Made by a program: the position numbers and the translations under genes
Origin: Chthonobacter rhizosphaerae
GTDB taxonomy: Bacteria; Pseudomonadota; Alphaproteobacteria; Rhizobiales; Pleomorphomonadaceae
Reading direction: 5' to 3'
Assembly: GCF_013839525.1 (NCBI RefSeq)
Contig: NZ_JACDIS010000001.1
Location: 773,937 to 837,936 of the forward strand
DNA length: 64,000 bases
Part shown: positions 31,221 to 39,399 of the stretch, one piece after another
How positions within the stretch are numbered: the first letter of the stretch is position 1
Layout of the letters: every line of letters begins with the position of its first letter
The notes under the pieces: generated by a model
Told to the model about the DNA's origin: nothing
The model's input: only the letters and a program-made list of their open reading frames with translations
Database searches by the model: none

Positions 31221-31982
31221 ATGACGCCCGACGCCCTCCTCGCCCGCCTTCTCTATCGCGACGCCCTGATGCTGGTCCTCGACAAGCCGGCCGGTCTCGC
31301 CGTCCACGCCGGCCCGAAGGGCGGCCCGACCCTGGACGACTACCTGGACGACCTGCGCTTCGGCTTGCCGCGCCGGCCCGCGCTCGCCCACCGGCTGGAC
31401 AAGGACACGTCCGGCTGCCTGGTCCTCGGCCGCCACAAGCGCTCCACCGCCGAGCTCGGCGCGCTGTTCGCCGGCCAGAAGGTGCGCAAGACCTATTGGG
31501 CGGTGGTCTGCGGGGTCGTCGACGGGGAGGCCGGCACCATCGAGGCGCCCCTCGGCCGCGCCAGCCACGACAGCCGGTCCTGGTGGATGAAGGTCGACCC
31601 GGAGGGTCAGGAGGCGGTCACCGACTGGCGGGTGCTGGGGCGCGGCGAGACGCTCACCTTCGTGTCTCTCAGCCCCCGCACCGGCCGCACCCACCAGCTG
31701 CGCGTCCACATGGCCCACCTCGGCCATCCCATCGTGGGCGACGGCGTCTACGGCGGCGACCGGGCGAGGGGGGTCGACAAGCGGCTCCACCTGCACGCGC
31801 GCGCCATCGAGGTGCCGCTCTACAGGAAGAAGCCGCCCGTCCGCGTGGAAGCCCCGGTTCCCGAGCACATGATGCGCCTCATGAAGCGCTGCGGTTTCCT
31901 GGAGAGCGTCGAGCCATCGGCGTCGGCCACCGGGGTCGTTCCGCCCGCCGGTCCGGACGGGGAGGCCGATGCTTCCTCTTGA
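31221..31982 (+). CDS. RluA-family RNA pseudouridine synthase
   Basis: The family isomerises uridines in rRNA or tRNA to pseudouridine. The catalytic motif HRLDKDTSGCLVLGR places the conserved aspartate at D60. DKPAGLAVHAG near the start and SPRTGRTHQLRVHMAHLGHPIVGD later are the other two family blocks. There is no S4 domain, and length is 253, so it is of the short RluA/TruC type; the modified position cannot be told. The start is the ATG just before TPDALLARLLYRD, as the open frame upstream overlaps the TadG-like gene in another phase. Confidence 0.9.
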   Translation: MTPDALLARLLYRDALMLVLDKPAGLAVHAGPKGGPTLDDYLDDLRFGLPRRPALAHRLDKDTSGCLVLGRHKRSTAELGALFAGQKVRKTYWAVVCGVVDGEAGTIEAPLGRASHDSRSWWMKVDPEGQEAVTDWRVLGRGETLTFVSLSPRTGRTHQLRVHMAHLGHPIVGDGVYGGDRARGVDKRLHLHARAIEVPLYRKKPPVRVEAPVPEHMMRLMKRCGFLESVEPSASATGVVPPAGPDGEADASS

Positions 31983-32024
31983 GACTGGTGAGTCGGGGAG
32001 GGCGCTTGCGCAGGGTGAAAAACT

Positions 32025-32039
32025 TGAGTATCAAACTCA
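32025..32039 (+). promoter_or_regulatory. IRO-box-like iron operator upstream of hemP
   Basis: TGAGTATCAAACTCA is TGA-N9-TCA with a perfect 5-bp inverted repeat (TGAGT/ACTCA). That is the form of the IRO box bound by the iron regulator RirA in Rhizobiaceae. It lies 31 bp before the hemP start in an AT-rich stretch. Confidence 0.6.
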
Positions 32040-32070
32040 GGTATTCACCACGCAGCCGGAGACGCAGTCC

Positions 32071-32250
32071 ATGAGCGCCGTCAGCACCCTGCCGAACCGT
32101 CCCGCCCTCCTGCCTGAAGCCGCCCAGGCCGGGCGCGTCCTTGCGAGCGCCGACATCCTGGATGGCTCCACCGAGGTCATGATCACCCACCGGGGCGAGG
32201 TCTACCGCCTGCGCCAGACCAAGCTCGGCAAGCTCATCCTCACCAAGTGA
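32071..32250 (+). CDS. hemP: Hemin uptake protein HemP
   Basis: This 59-residue protein ends in GEVYRLRQTKLGKLILTK, the hallmark of the HemP/HmuP family of small proteins required for expression or use of hemin receptors. SADILDGSTEVMITHRG precedes it. The start is the ATG with GGAGAC seven bases before it, rather than an in-frame ATG 34 codons upstream inside the pseudouridine synthase gene. A heme receptor or ABC system is not seen nearby. An IRO-like box suggests expression under iron limitation. Confidence 0.88.
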   Translation: MSAVSTLPNRPALLPEAAQAGRVLASADILDGSTEVMITHRGEVYRLRQTKLGKLILTK

Positions 32251-32355
32251 CCCGGGCCGTCGTGCGCCCGCCGCCCCGATCGGGCAGGATGCCCATGGAG
32301 CGATTCGGCCGGCCGTCGCGTTGACGGTGGCGATCACCCATGGAGACACCACACG

Positions 32356-32667
32356 ATGTACACGCTGGAGATCGACGGCACGCCCGTCGCGGTGACGGAC
32401 GCTGACGAGGCCGGGGCTCAGGAGATCTTCGCGAGCGACGATTTCCGCGAGGACCTGCGCACCTTGACGAGCGACGGCAAGCCGCTCTGGAACGGCACCT
32501 CGGCCTTCACGGTCCGCCCCGCGAACGACGACGAGTCCGACCTGTTCGAGGAAGCGGTCGTCGAGGAGGACGAGGACGACGCCGACGACGAGGAGCCCGG
32601 TTTCGAGGTCATGTTCCTCGTCCCGGTCGACCAGTTCGGCGAGGACGACGACGAGGACGAGGCCTGA
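32356..32667 (+). CDS. Small acidic protein of unknown function
   Basis: The 103-residue protein starts YTLEIDGTPVAVTDADEAGA and ends in a very acidic tail (runs of Asp and Glu from about residue 60). GGAGAC stands eight bases before the ATG. Composition and codon use match the neighbours and the phase is well kept. I do not recognise the family. The acidic tail could give a basic partner a binding surface, but nothing more can be said. Confidence 0.7.
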   Translation: MYTLEIDGTPVAVTDADEAGAQEIFASDDFREDLRTLTSDGKPLWNGTSAFTVRPANDDESDLFEEAVVEEDEDDADDEEPGFEVMFLVPVDQFGEDDDEDEA

Positions 32668-32693
32668 CGGCCCGAGCTTGCCCCAAGGCGAAC

Positions 32694-32714
32694 GGGAGGC
32701 GCAGGCCGCCTCCC
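32694..32714. terminator. Hairpin between convergent genes
   Basis: GGGAGGCG-CAGGC-CGCCTCCC is a perfect 8-bp stem with a 5-nt loop. It is 27 bp after the acidic protein and 29 bp before the end of the leftward oxidoreductase, so it may stop both transcripts. There is no T tract. Confidence 0.6.
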
Positions 32715-32742
32715 GGACCGTCTTCCCGGTCGGGCGGCTGGT

Positions 32743-33990
32743 TCAGAAGATCCCCGGCGGCGCGATGTCCTGAAGCCGCACGGCTCCGCCGGTGCGGGCG
32801 CTCTTCAGCGCCGCGAGCCCCGTCAGCACCGAGACGGCGCCCGCCCGCGAGCCGGCCCGCTGGCCGAGCGGGTCCGGCCGCTCGCCCTTGAAGATCATGT
32901 CGCGCATCAGGTTGTCGCCGCCGTAGTGGCCGCCCGGCTGGTGCGGCATCTCGATCCGCTCCACGCCGCCGCCGAAGCTCCTCACCACCAGGATCTCGTC
33001 CGCCTTCGGCATCTCCCACGGCTGCTTCTCGTACTGCCGGAGCTCGATCCGGCCGAGATGCCCGTTGAACGCGATGTGGTGACCCTCCACCGGCATGTAG
33101 GTGTTGAGCGAATAGCTCACCTGGGCGCCGCTGGCGTACCGGATCACCGCCGTCATGGTGTCCGGGATGTCGATGTCCTCCCGGAACACGCAGGCGTCCC
33201 GCACGTAGCCGTCCACCTCGGACGGGTCCTCGTAGAGCGCGTCGAGGAAGCCGTCGGCGGCGAGGTCGAAGAAGTAGGGGCACTCGTCCCTGTGCGGGCA
33301 GATCCGGCAGCGCGGGCCGCGGAACGGCCCCTTGGCGCCATAGTGGAGAAGCTCGCCGAAGGCCTTCACCTCCACCGGGTCCGATCCGAGGTACCAGTTC
33401 AGAAGGTCGAAGTGGTGGGTGGCCTTGTGGACGAACAGGCTGCCGGAATTCTTCTCGAAGGCGTGCCAGCGGCGGAAGTAGTCGGCGCCGTGCCGGTTGT
33501 CCAGGTACCAGTGGAAGTCCACCGAGGTCACCTGGCCGATGGTGCCGGCGTCGATCAGTTCCTTCATCTTCGCCGCGGTCGGGGCGAAGCGGTAGTTGAA
33601 CGACACGTCCACCCGCCGGCCGGTGCGCGCCTCCGCGTCGCGGATGCGGGCGATCTTCTCCACCGTCGTGGTCAGCGGCTTCTCGCTGATCACGTCCGCC
33701 CCGGCCTCCAGGGCCGCCACGATGATGTCGTCGTGGTTGTGGTCGGGCGTGCACACGATCACCAGCGAAGGCTTCTGCTCCGCCATCAGGGTGGCGAAGT
33801 CCGCGTAGAGCGGCGCGTCGCCGCCGATCATGCCGCGCGCCCGCTCGGCCCGCATCAGGTTGAGGTCGCAGATCCCGACCAGGTCCACGTGGTCGCTCCA
33901 GCCGGCGAGAAGCTCGCCGCCCCACATGGTCGTGCCGCGATTGCCTGTCCCGACCAGCGCATAGCGGGTGCGGTTATGGGTATTCGACAT
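32743..33990 (-). CDS. Gfo/Idh/MocA oxidoreductase with a cysteine motif
   Basis: The 415-residue enzyme has the NAD(P)-binding Rossmann start YALVGTGNRGTTMW and the family signature ISEKPLTTT (catalytic EKP) at about 113-121. Family members oxidise or reduce sugars, inositols and related cyclitols. In the middle is CRICPHRDECPYF, giving C-x2-C-x5-C, an insert known only in part of the family and possibly metal-binding. The start is the ATG with GGAGGAG ten bases before it. It is the last gene of the leftward operon, separated from the isomerase gene by a repeat-filled 375-bp gap, so part of its expression may be uncoupled. Confidence 0.88.
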   Translation of the reverse strand: MSNTHNRTRYALVGTGNRGTTMWGGELLAGWSDHVDLVGICDLNLMRAERARGMIGGDAPLYADFATLMAEQKPSLVIVCTPDHNHDDIIVAALEAGADVISEKPLTTTVEKIARIRDAEARTGRRVDVSFNYRFAPTAAKMKELIDAGTIGQVTSVDFHWYLDNRHGADYFRRWHAFEKNSGSLFVHKATHHFDLLNWYLGSDPVEVKAFGELLHYGAKGPFRGPRCRICPHRDECPYFFDLAADGFLDALYEDPSEVDGYVRDACVFREDIDIPDTMTAVIRYASGAQVSYSLNTYMPVEGHHIAFNGHLGRIELRQYEKQPWEMPKADEILVVRSFGGGVERIEMPHQPGGHYGGDNLMRDMIFKGERPDPLGQRAGSRAGAVSVLTGLAALKSARTGGAVRLQDIAPPGIF

Positions 33991-34365
33991 CAGATCCACT
34001 CCTCCGCCCGCCCTGAAGGACGGGTCCTCCAAACCGCCGCGCCACGTCACGCGCCGCGCGATCCTCACCAATCCGGCCGCTCCCGCGCATCGTCCTCGCC
34101 CGGAACGAAAGGACCCCGCTCCCGCCGAAGCCCCGATCTTCATCCCCCTGAGGCCAAGGGCCCGCTCCCGCCGAAGCCCAGACCATCCTTCCCCTCAGGG
34201 GAAGGTGGCCGGCGAAAGCCGGCCGGAAGGGGTCGTCTTTTCCCTCCAACGTCGGCCGCGCCGCCCGGAAAACCAAAAATACGACCCCTTCCGGCCCTTC
34301 GGGCCACCTTCCCCTGAAGGGAAGGATCCCGCTCCCGCCGAAGCTCGTGTCCAAATCCACTCCCC
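33991..34365. repeat. REP-like inverted repeats and three direct repeats
   Basis: The gap between two genes of one operon holds mobile-looking repeats. Two arms, 34187-34236 and 34281-34325, are near-perfect inverted copies (CCTTCCCCTCAGGGGAAGG ... reversed). Each also forms its own hairpin. CCCGCTCCCGCCGAAGC occurs at 34115-34131, 34161-34177 and 34328-34344. No gene lies here. Confidence 0.85.
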
Positions 34366-35196
34366 TCAGCACACCGTCCGGTAGCGCTCCACGCAGGTCC
34401 TCAGCACCTCGTCGCCCGGCCTGCCGCCCCAGTTCTCCGAGAAGATCTCCACCTCCTGGGGCCCGTGGAACCCCGCGGCCTCGATCATCGCCCGGAAGCC
34501 CTTGAGGTCGATCACCCCGTCGCCCATCATGCCCCGGTCGTTGAGCACGTGGAGCGTCGGCACCAGCCAGTCGCAGATGTGATGGGCGAGGATGCGCCCG
34601 CCCTTGCCGGCCCGAGTGATCTGGGCGGCAAGGTCCGGGTCCCACCACACGTGGTAGACGTCGATGGCGACCCCGATCCCGTCGCCGAGCGCGTCGCAAA
34701 GGTCGAGCGCCTGGCCGAGGAGGTTCACGCAGGCCCGGTCGGCCGCGTAGAAGGGGTGCAGCGGCTCGATGGCGATCGGCACGCCCGCCGCCCGGGCATG
34801 CGGCAGGATGGCGGCGAGCCCGTCCGCCACCATGGCGCGGGCCGCGCCGATGTCCTTCGATCCTTTCGGCAGGCCGCCCACCACCATCACCAGGCAGTCG
34901 GCCTTGAGGGCCGCCGCCTCGTCGATCGCCCGCCGGTTGTCGTCGATGGCCGCCTGCCGGCCCGCCGCGTCCGCCGCCGGGAAGAAGCCGCCCCGGCAGA
35001 CGCCGGTCACCCTCAGGCCGTTCGCCGCCACGATCCGGGCGGCCTCTGCAAGACCCGTCTCGTGGATGTGCTCCCGCCAGGGCGAGATGGCCGTGATGCC
35101 GTGGTTCAGGCAGGCGTCCACGATGGCGCCGAAGCTGCCGATCTGGCGCACGGTCGCGAAGTTGATGGACAATCCGGGCACGGCTGGTGCGGTCAT
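34366..35196 (-). CDS. Sugar phosphate isomerase/epimerase-like TIM-barrel protein
   Basis: The 276-residue AP-endonuclease-2-like (xylose isomerase-like) TIM barrel has the metal ligands expected of the group: E in IAIEPLHPFY, D in VAIDVYHVWWD, H in HHICDW and E in QEVEIFSENWGG. Such proteins isomerise or epimerise sugars and keto-sugars, or process inositol derivatives. The reaction is not known. The gene lies between an enolase-superfamily gene (74 bp upstream) and a Gfo/Idh/MocA gene, a typical setting for a cryptic sugar pathway. Confidence 0.88.
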   Translation of the reverse strand: MTAPAVPGLSINFATVRQIGSFGAIVDACLNHGITAISPWREHIHETGLAEAARIVAANGLRVTGVCRGGFFPAADAAGRQAAIDDNRRAIDEAAALKADCLVMVVGGLPKGSKDIGAARAMVADGLAAILPHARAAGVPIAIEPLHPFYAADRACVNLLGQALDLCDALGDGIGVAIDVYHVWWDPDLAAQITRAGKGGRILAHHICDWLVPTLHVLNDRGMMGDGVIDLKGFRAMIEAAGFHGPQEVEIFSENWGGRPGDEVLRTCVERYRTVC

Positions 35197-35270
35197 GGGC
35201 GTCTCTCCTCCGTCGTCTTGTGGTCGGCCGGGCGTTCGGGCGGCCCGGCCCGGTGGCCGCCGATCCGGCC

Positions 35271-36698
35271 TCAGGCCCGAAGCGCCGCGAAGGCCGCCTC
35301 CGCCGCCGGCCCGGCGACGCCGAGCCCGGGCGCCCGCAGCGCCGAGCCGAAGGCGATCCGGCCGCCCTCGATCGCGAGCCGCGGCCGCCCGCCCGGTCCG
35401 GCCCGATAGAGGTCGCCGTGGTGATCGAGGAAGGCCGCGGCCTCCCCGGCGCCCGCCCCTTGCATGCCGTCCACATAGTGGTGGCCGTTCCGCTCCACGT
35501 GGCCGGCCCCCACCAGGGCGGCGAGCACCAGGTCCTGCTGCACGGCGATGCCGGCCTGGGTGGTCAGGTCTTCGGCGGAGAGGAAGAAGCGCCCGTCCCC
35601 GGCCTCCGCGTTCCAGGCCGCCACCCGGGCCGCGTTGAGGAGCGACCGGTAGAGCCCCTTGCAGGACTTGGACGACACGCCCGTGTAGCCGAGCGCCTTC
35701 GCGGTCCGGAACGCCTCCATGCCGCCGTCGCTCTCGTCGATCTCCAGCGCCACCCGGTCCGCCGCCGCCGTCACCGGCCGCGACAGCGCCACCGCCCGGG
35801 CGATCGGCTGCTCCACGAACAGGAGGTTGGCGCGAAGCCGCGCTGCCCGGGGCTCCGCCGCCAGCCGGTCGAGGAAATCCACCAGCGTGTCGGCGTCCGG
35901 ATACTGCTCGTTGCCGTCCAGCGTCACCCGGTAGTCCGGCAGCCGGTCCAGCACGGCCGCGATGGATGTCACACGTGAAACATCGCGCATGGGATCGCCG
36001 GTCAGCTTCAGCTTGAAACGGTCGAGCCCGTAGGTGCCGATCGCCGCCTCAAGGCTCTCCGGCAGGCCGTCGCCGATCCGCGCGCCGGGGTCCACCTCCG
36101 CCTCGGTCAGCGCGTCGGCGAAGCCCACCGTGTGCCGGGCCTTCAGGCTGTCGGCCGGATCGAGGCGCCCCAGGAAGCCGTCGAGGTCGAAGCCCGCAAG
36201 GTCCGGCGCGGTCCGGGCGTCCATGCCCGGCCGGTTCGCCCGGAGCGCGTCCGCGACGGCGACGCCGTCCAGCCGGCAGAGCGCGTCGAGGATCGCCCGG
36301 TCGACGAGCGCGAGCCCGAACGACGCCACCAGCCCCGGCAGGTCCTCGCCGGCCGCCACCGCATGGAGCGGCGCTTCCACCGCCGCATGCAGCCCGAAGG
36401 CGGTCCCCGGCCCGGCCGCCGACATCGCCTCGATGGCGAGCGCCAGGGACCGGCGGAGCTGCGCCTCGTTGTCCGCGTTGGACAGGTCCGGCGCCTTGTC
36501 GAACCACTTCGGCACCATCAGTTCGGCCGCATGGCCGAAGCCCGTCCGGCCCGCGCCGTCCTCGATCCGCACCCGCAGGAACGCCTGGCGGGCTTCCCTC
36601 AGGGTCACGGCGCCGAACCGGAACGGTAGGCGAAGACTCACGGGCCGCTCGAACACGGCGGCGTCCACCAGCCGCACGATGGGAAGATCCGTGCCCAT
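35271..36698 (-). CDS. Enolase-superfamily (mandelate racemase-like) enzyme
   Basis: The 475-residue protein has the two-domain layout of the enolase superfamily: a capping N-terminal part and a barrel with the lysine pair of FKLKLTGD, metal ligands D (VTLDGNEQY), E (FVEQPI) and D/E (LEIDESDG), and a late lysine in GVSSKSCKG. These enzymes abstract a proton alpha to a carboxylate; many are sugar-acid dehydratases. The length is greater than the usual 370-400. It is one base from the DUF993 gene. A parS-like 16-mer lies inside the coding sequence (35967-35982). Confidence 0.85.
   Translation of the reverse strand: MGTDLPIVRLVDAAVFERPVSLRLPFRFGAVTLREARQAFLRVRIEDGAGRTGFGHAAELMVPKWFDKAPDLSNADNEAQLRRSLALAIEAMSAAGPGTAFGLHAAVEAPLHAVAAGEDLPGLVASFGLALVDRAILDALCRLDGVAVADALRANRPGMDARTAPDLAGFDLDGFLGRLDPADSLKARHTVGFADALTEAEVDPGARIGDGLPESLEAAIGTYGLDRFKLKLTGDPMRDVSRVTSIAAVLDRLPDYRVTLDGNEQYPDADTLVDFLDRLAAEPRAARLRANLLFVEQPIARAVALSRPVTAAADRVALEIDESDGGMEAFRTAKALGYTGVSSKSCKGLYRSLLNAARVAAWNAEAGDGRFFLSAEDLTTQAGIAVQQDLVLAALVGAGHVERNGHHYVDGMQGAGAGEAAAFLDHHGDLYRAGPGGRPRLAIEGGRIAFGSALRAPGLGVAGPAAEAAFAALRA
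35967..35982. promoter_or_regulatory. parS-like site inside the enolase-superfamily gene
   Basis: TGTCACACGTGAAACA matches consensus parS at 14 of 16 positions, with the differences at positions 4 and 5. It lies inside a gene about 20 kb from the origin candidate. The codons it forces (TCA, CGT, ACA) are uncommon in the surrounding GC-rich genes. Confidence 0.45.
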
Positions 36699-36699
36699 G

Positions 36700-37866
36700 T
36701 CAGCCGATCCCGTGCACGGAGAGAAGCCGGCCCATCCGCCCGGCCGCGAGGTCCGGGTCCGTCAGGGCGTTGGCCTTATCGGCAAGCCGGAACAGCTCGG
36801 CCAGGTGCTGGACCGACCGGGCGCTCTCCTGGCCGCCCACCATGACGAAATGGTCCTGCAGGCCGTTGAGCCAGGCGAGGAAGACGACGCCCGTCTTGTA
36901 GAAGCGGGTCGGCGCCCGGAAGATGTGCCGCGACAGCGGCACCGTCGGCTCCAGGATGTCGAAGAAGGCCCGCTCGTCGCTCCGGCCGAGAGCCGCGAGG
37001 CCGGCCGAAGCCGCCGGCGCGATGGCGTCGAAGATGCCGAGCAGGGCGTCCGAGTGGCCCGCCTTGTCGCCGCGGATCAGCTCCGCGTAGTTGAAGTCGT
37101 CGCCCGTGTACATGCGCACGCCCGCCGGCAGGCGCCGGCGCATGGAGATCTCCTTCTCCTTCGACAGGAGCGAGATCTTGATGCCGTCCACCTTGGCGGC
37201 GTGGTCGGTCAGGATGGCGAGGCAGGTGTCCATGGCGGCGTCGTGGTCCGCCGAACCCCAGTAGCCCGCAAGGGCCGGGTCGAACATTTCGCCCAGCCAG
37301 TGGATGATCACCGGCTGCCGCACCTGCGAAAGGATGCGGCCGTAGACCCTGGCATAGTCGTCCGGCCCCTTGGCGGCGGCCGCGAGCGCCCGGCTCGCCA
37401 TCAGGATGATGCGCCCGCCGTGGCCTTCCACGAACGCCACCTGCTCCTCGTAGGCGCGGATCACGTCGTCCACGGTCACGGCCGGGGAGGGGGCCAGGTG
37501 GTCGGTGCCCGCCCCGCAGGCGATCAGGGCGTCGTCGCGGCTCTTCGCCTCGGCGAGCGCCCGGCGGATCAGGTCCCGGGCGTCGGTCCAGGAAAGCCCC
37601 ATGCCCCGCTGCGCCGTGTCCATGGCCTCGGCGACGCCGAGGCCGAGGTCCCACAGCCGGTGCCGGAAGGCGAGGGTGCGGTCCCAGTCGATCGCCGGCT
37701 CCAGCCAGGGGTCGTAGGTCGCCAGCGGGTCGGCCACCACGTGGGCGGCCGCATAAGCGATACGCGGAAAGTCCGCCGCCCTGCGCCGCGCCAGCTCCGG
37801 CGGCCGGCCGGTGAGCGTATAGGTCTCGATCGATCGGTCGGCGGTCGGCAGCCGGAGGCTCGTCAT
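36700..37866 (-). CDS. DUF993-family protein (dihydrodipicolinate-synthase-like barrel)
   Basis: The 388-residue product matches DUF993, a family predicted to be TIM barrels of the dihydrodipicolinate synthase/N-acetylneuraminate lyase group. These generally form a Schiff base with a lysine; K in KVDGIKISLLSKEKE is the likely one. Other landmarks are WDLGLGVAEAMDTAQRGMGL and MYTGDDFNY. An aldolase or dehydratase role on a sugar-derived keto compound is an inference. It is three bases from the dehydrogenase gene upstream and one from the enolase-superfamily gene downstream, so all three are one transcript. Confidence 0.85.
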   Translation of the reverse strand: MTSLRLPTADRSIETYTLTGRPPELARRRAADFPRIAYAAAHVVADPLATYDPWLEPAIDWDRTLAFRHRLWDLGLGVAEAMDTAQRGMGLSWTDARDLIRRALAEAKSRDDALIACGAGTDHLAPSPAVTVDDVIRAYEEQVAFVEGHGGRIILMASRALAAAAKGPDDYARVYGRILSQVRQPVIIHWLGEMFDPALAGYWGSADHDAAMDTCLAILTDHAAKVDGIKISLLSKEKEISMRRRLPAGVRMYTGDDFNYAELIRGDKAGHSDALLGIFDAIAPAASAGLAALGRSDERAFFDILEPTVPLSRHIFRAPTRFYKTGVVFLAWLNGLQDHFVMVGGQESARSVQHLAELFRLADKANALTDPDLAAGRMGRLLSVHGIG

Positions 37867-37869
37867 GGC

Positions 37870-39015
37870 TCAGGCCCCCAGCGCCGGCACGTCCAGCCAG
37901 CGGCGCTCGCGCCACGATTTCAGGCCCAGTTCGGCCAGCTGCACGCCCTTCACGCCTTCCATCAGGTCGAAGCGCCAGGGCGCGTCCTCGGCCACGTGGC
38001 GCAGGAACATCTCCCACTGCACCTTGAAGCCGTTGTCCGCCGGCCAGTTGTCCGGCACCTCGTCCCAGGTCTTGAAGAAATCGATCGTCTGCGGCTGGTC
38101 CGGGTTCCACACCGGCTTCGGGGTGTTCACCCGGTGCTGGGTCCAGCACTTGGTGAGGCCCGCCACCGCCGACCCGTGGGTGCCGTCCACCTGGAAGGTC
38201 ACCAGGTCGTCGCGCCGCACCCGCACCGCCCAGGAGCTGTTCAGCTGCGCGACGACGCCGCCTTCGAGCTCGAAGGTCGCATAGGCGGCGTCGTCCGCGT
38301 CCGCCGCATAGGTCCGGCCGGCTTCGTCCACGCGCTCGGGAATGTGGGTGGCGCCGAGGCAGCTCACCGCCTTCACCTCGCCGAACAGGTTGTCCAGCAC
38401 GTAGCGCCAGTGGCAGAGCATGTCGAGGATGATACCGCCGCCGTCCTTCAGGCGGTAGTTCCAGGAGGGGCGCTGCGCCGGCTGCCAATCGCCCTCGAAC
38501 ACCCAGTAGCCGAACTCGCCGCGTACCGACAGGATCCTGCCGAAGAAGCCGCTGTCGCGCAGCATCTTCAGCTTCATCAGGCCCGGCAGGAACAGCTTGT
38601 CCTGGACGACGCCGTTCTTCACGCCCTTGCGCCGGGCGAGCTCGGCCACCTCCAGGGCCGCCTCCACGTTTTCGGCGATCGGCTTCTCGCAATAGACGTG
38701 CTTGCCCGCGTGGATCGCCTTGGCGAGGAGGCCGGCCCGCATCTGGGTCGTGCCGGCGTCGAAGAACAGGATGTCCTCCGGGTTGGCGAGCGCCGCGTCC
38801 AGGTCGTCCGTGTAGCGCTCGATGCCGTGGGCCTTGGCGATCGCCGCCACCTTGTCGAGGTTGCGGCCGACCAGGATCGGGTCCGGCATCAGCCGCTCGC
38901 CGTTGGAGAGAAGCACGCCGCCCTGCCGGCGGATCGCCACGATGGAGCGGATCAGGTGCTGGTTGAGACCCATCCGGCCCGTGATGCCGTGCATGATCAG
39001 TCCGATGCGGACCAT
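37870..39015 (-). CDS. Gfo/Idh/MocA oxidoreductase, first gene of the leftward catabolic operon
   Basis: This is a 381-residue NAD(P)-dependent dehydrogenase. The N-terminus reads IGLIMHGITGRMGLNQHL, and the family motif YCEKPIAENVE lies at about 110-120. GGGIILDMLCHWRYVLDNLFG follows in the C-terminal catalytic domain (with H). Many enzymes of this family act on sugar or inositol hydroxyls. Its promoter region contains the TetR-type palindrome at 39102-39121, 87-106 bp upstream of the ATG. Confidence 0.88.
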   Translation of the reverse strand: MVRIGLIMHGITGRMGLNQHLIRSIVAIRRQGGVLLSNGERLMPDPILVGRNLDKVAAIAKAHGIERYTDDLDAALANPEDILFFDAGTTQMRAGLLAKAIHAGKHVYCEKPIAENVEAALEVAELARRKGVKNGVVQDKLFLPGLMKLKMLRDSGFFGRILSVRGEFGYWVFEGDWQPAQRPSWNYRLKDGGGIILDMLCHWRYVLDNLFGEVKAVSCLGATHIPERVDEAGRTYAADADDAAYATFELEGGVVAQLNSSWAVRVRRDDLVTFQVDGTHGSAVAGLTKCWTQHRVNTPKPVWNPDQPQTIDFFKTWDEVPDNWPADNGFKVQWEMFLRHVAEDAPWRFDLMEGVKGVQLAELGLKSWRERRWLDVPALGA

Positions 39016-39101
39016 GGCGTCGTCCTCCCGTGTTCAGGTGTCGGTGGGTGGCTTCTTGTTGCGCCGGCCGGATCGTCGATGGGGGCCCGCCGGCGCGCCA
39101 C

Positions 39102-39121
39102 TTGTAACTAGTTGGTTATAA
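39102..39121. promoter_or_regulatory. Operator palindrome upstream of leftward catabolic operon
   Basis: TTGTAAC-TAGTTG-GTTATAA is a near-perfect 7-bp inverted repeat around six bases. The same 14 arm bases and spacing recur at 40541-40560 before the ABC importer. A TTGACA read leftward at 39149-39144 is a -35 candidate, so binding here would block initiation. Confidence 0.75.
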
Positions 39122-39334
39122 CCTGCCGCCGATCGGACCGGCTTGTCAACGGTCGAGACGAGGACAATCGGACAAAAGGCCCTCCGGTGACGGCGGGGGA
39201 GACCGCGCGGCGGAAGCGACACGCGCGCGCCGACAAGGCCGACATCAGGCTCTTTGTGGGCCGATGCCGGGGCGACGCCGGCCCATGTGGCCCCGGTTTT
39301 CGCCACCACGAAGCGACGATGTGGACCACGTGTG

Positions 39335-39358
39335 GGGGCGGATCACCGGATCCGCCCC
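39335..39358 (-). terminator. Hairpin downstream of tetR
   Basis: GGGGCGGAT-CACCGG-ATCCGCCCC is a perfect 9-bp stem about 40 bases past the stop of the TetR gene. There is no long T run. It would separate tetR from the downstream catabolic promoter. The remainder of the 39016-39399 gap holds the operator and no gene. Confidence 0.6.
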
Positions 39359-39399
39359 AAGACGCAAGCGGGATTCGGAGGACGCGACGGGGAGGGGTC

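Noticed and set aside
36034..39111. Rightward frame of 1025 codons opposite the catabolic operon
   Set aside because: It is a shadow of three real genes on the other strand and shows no protein motifs.
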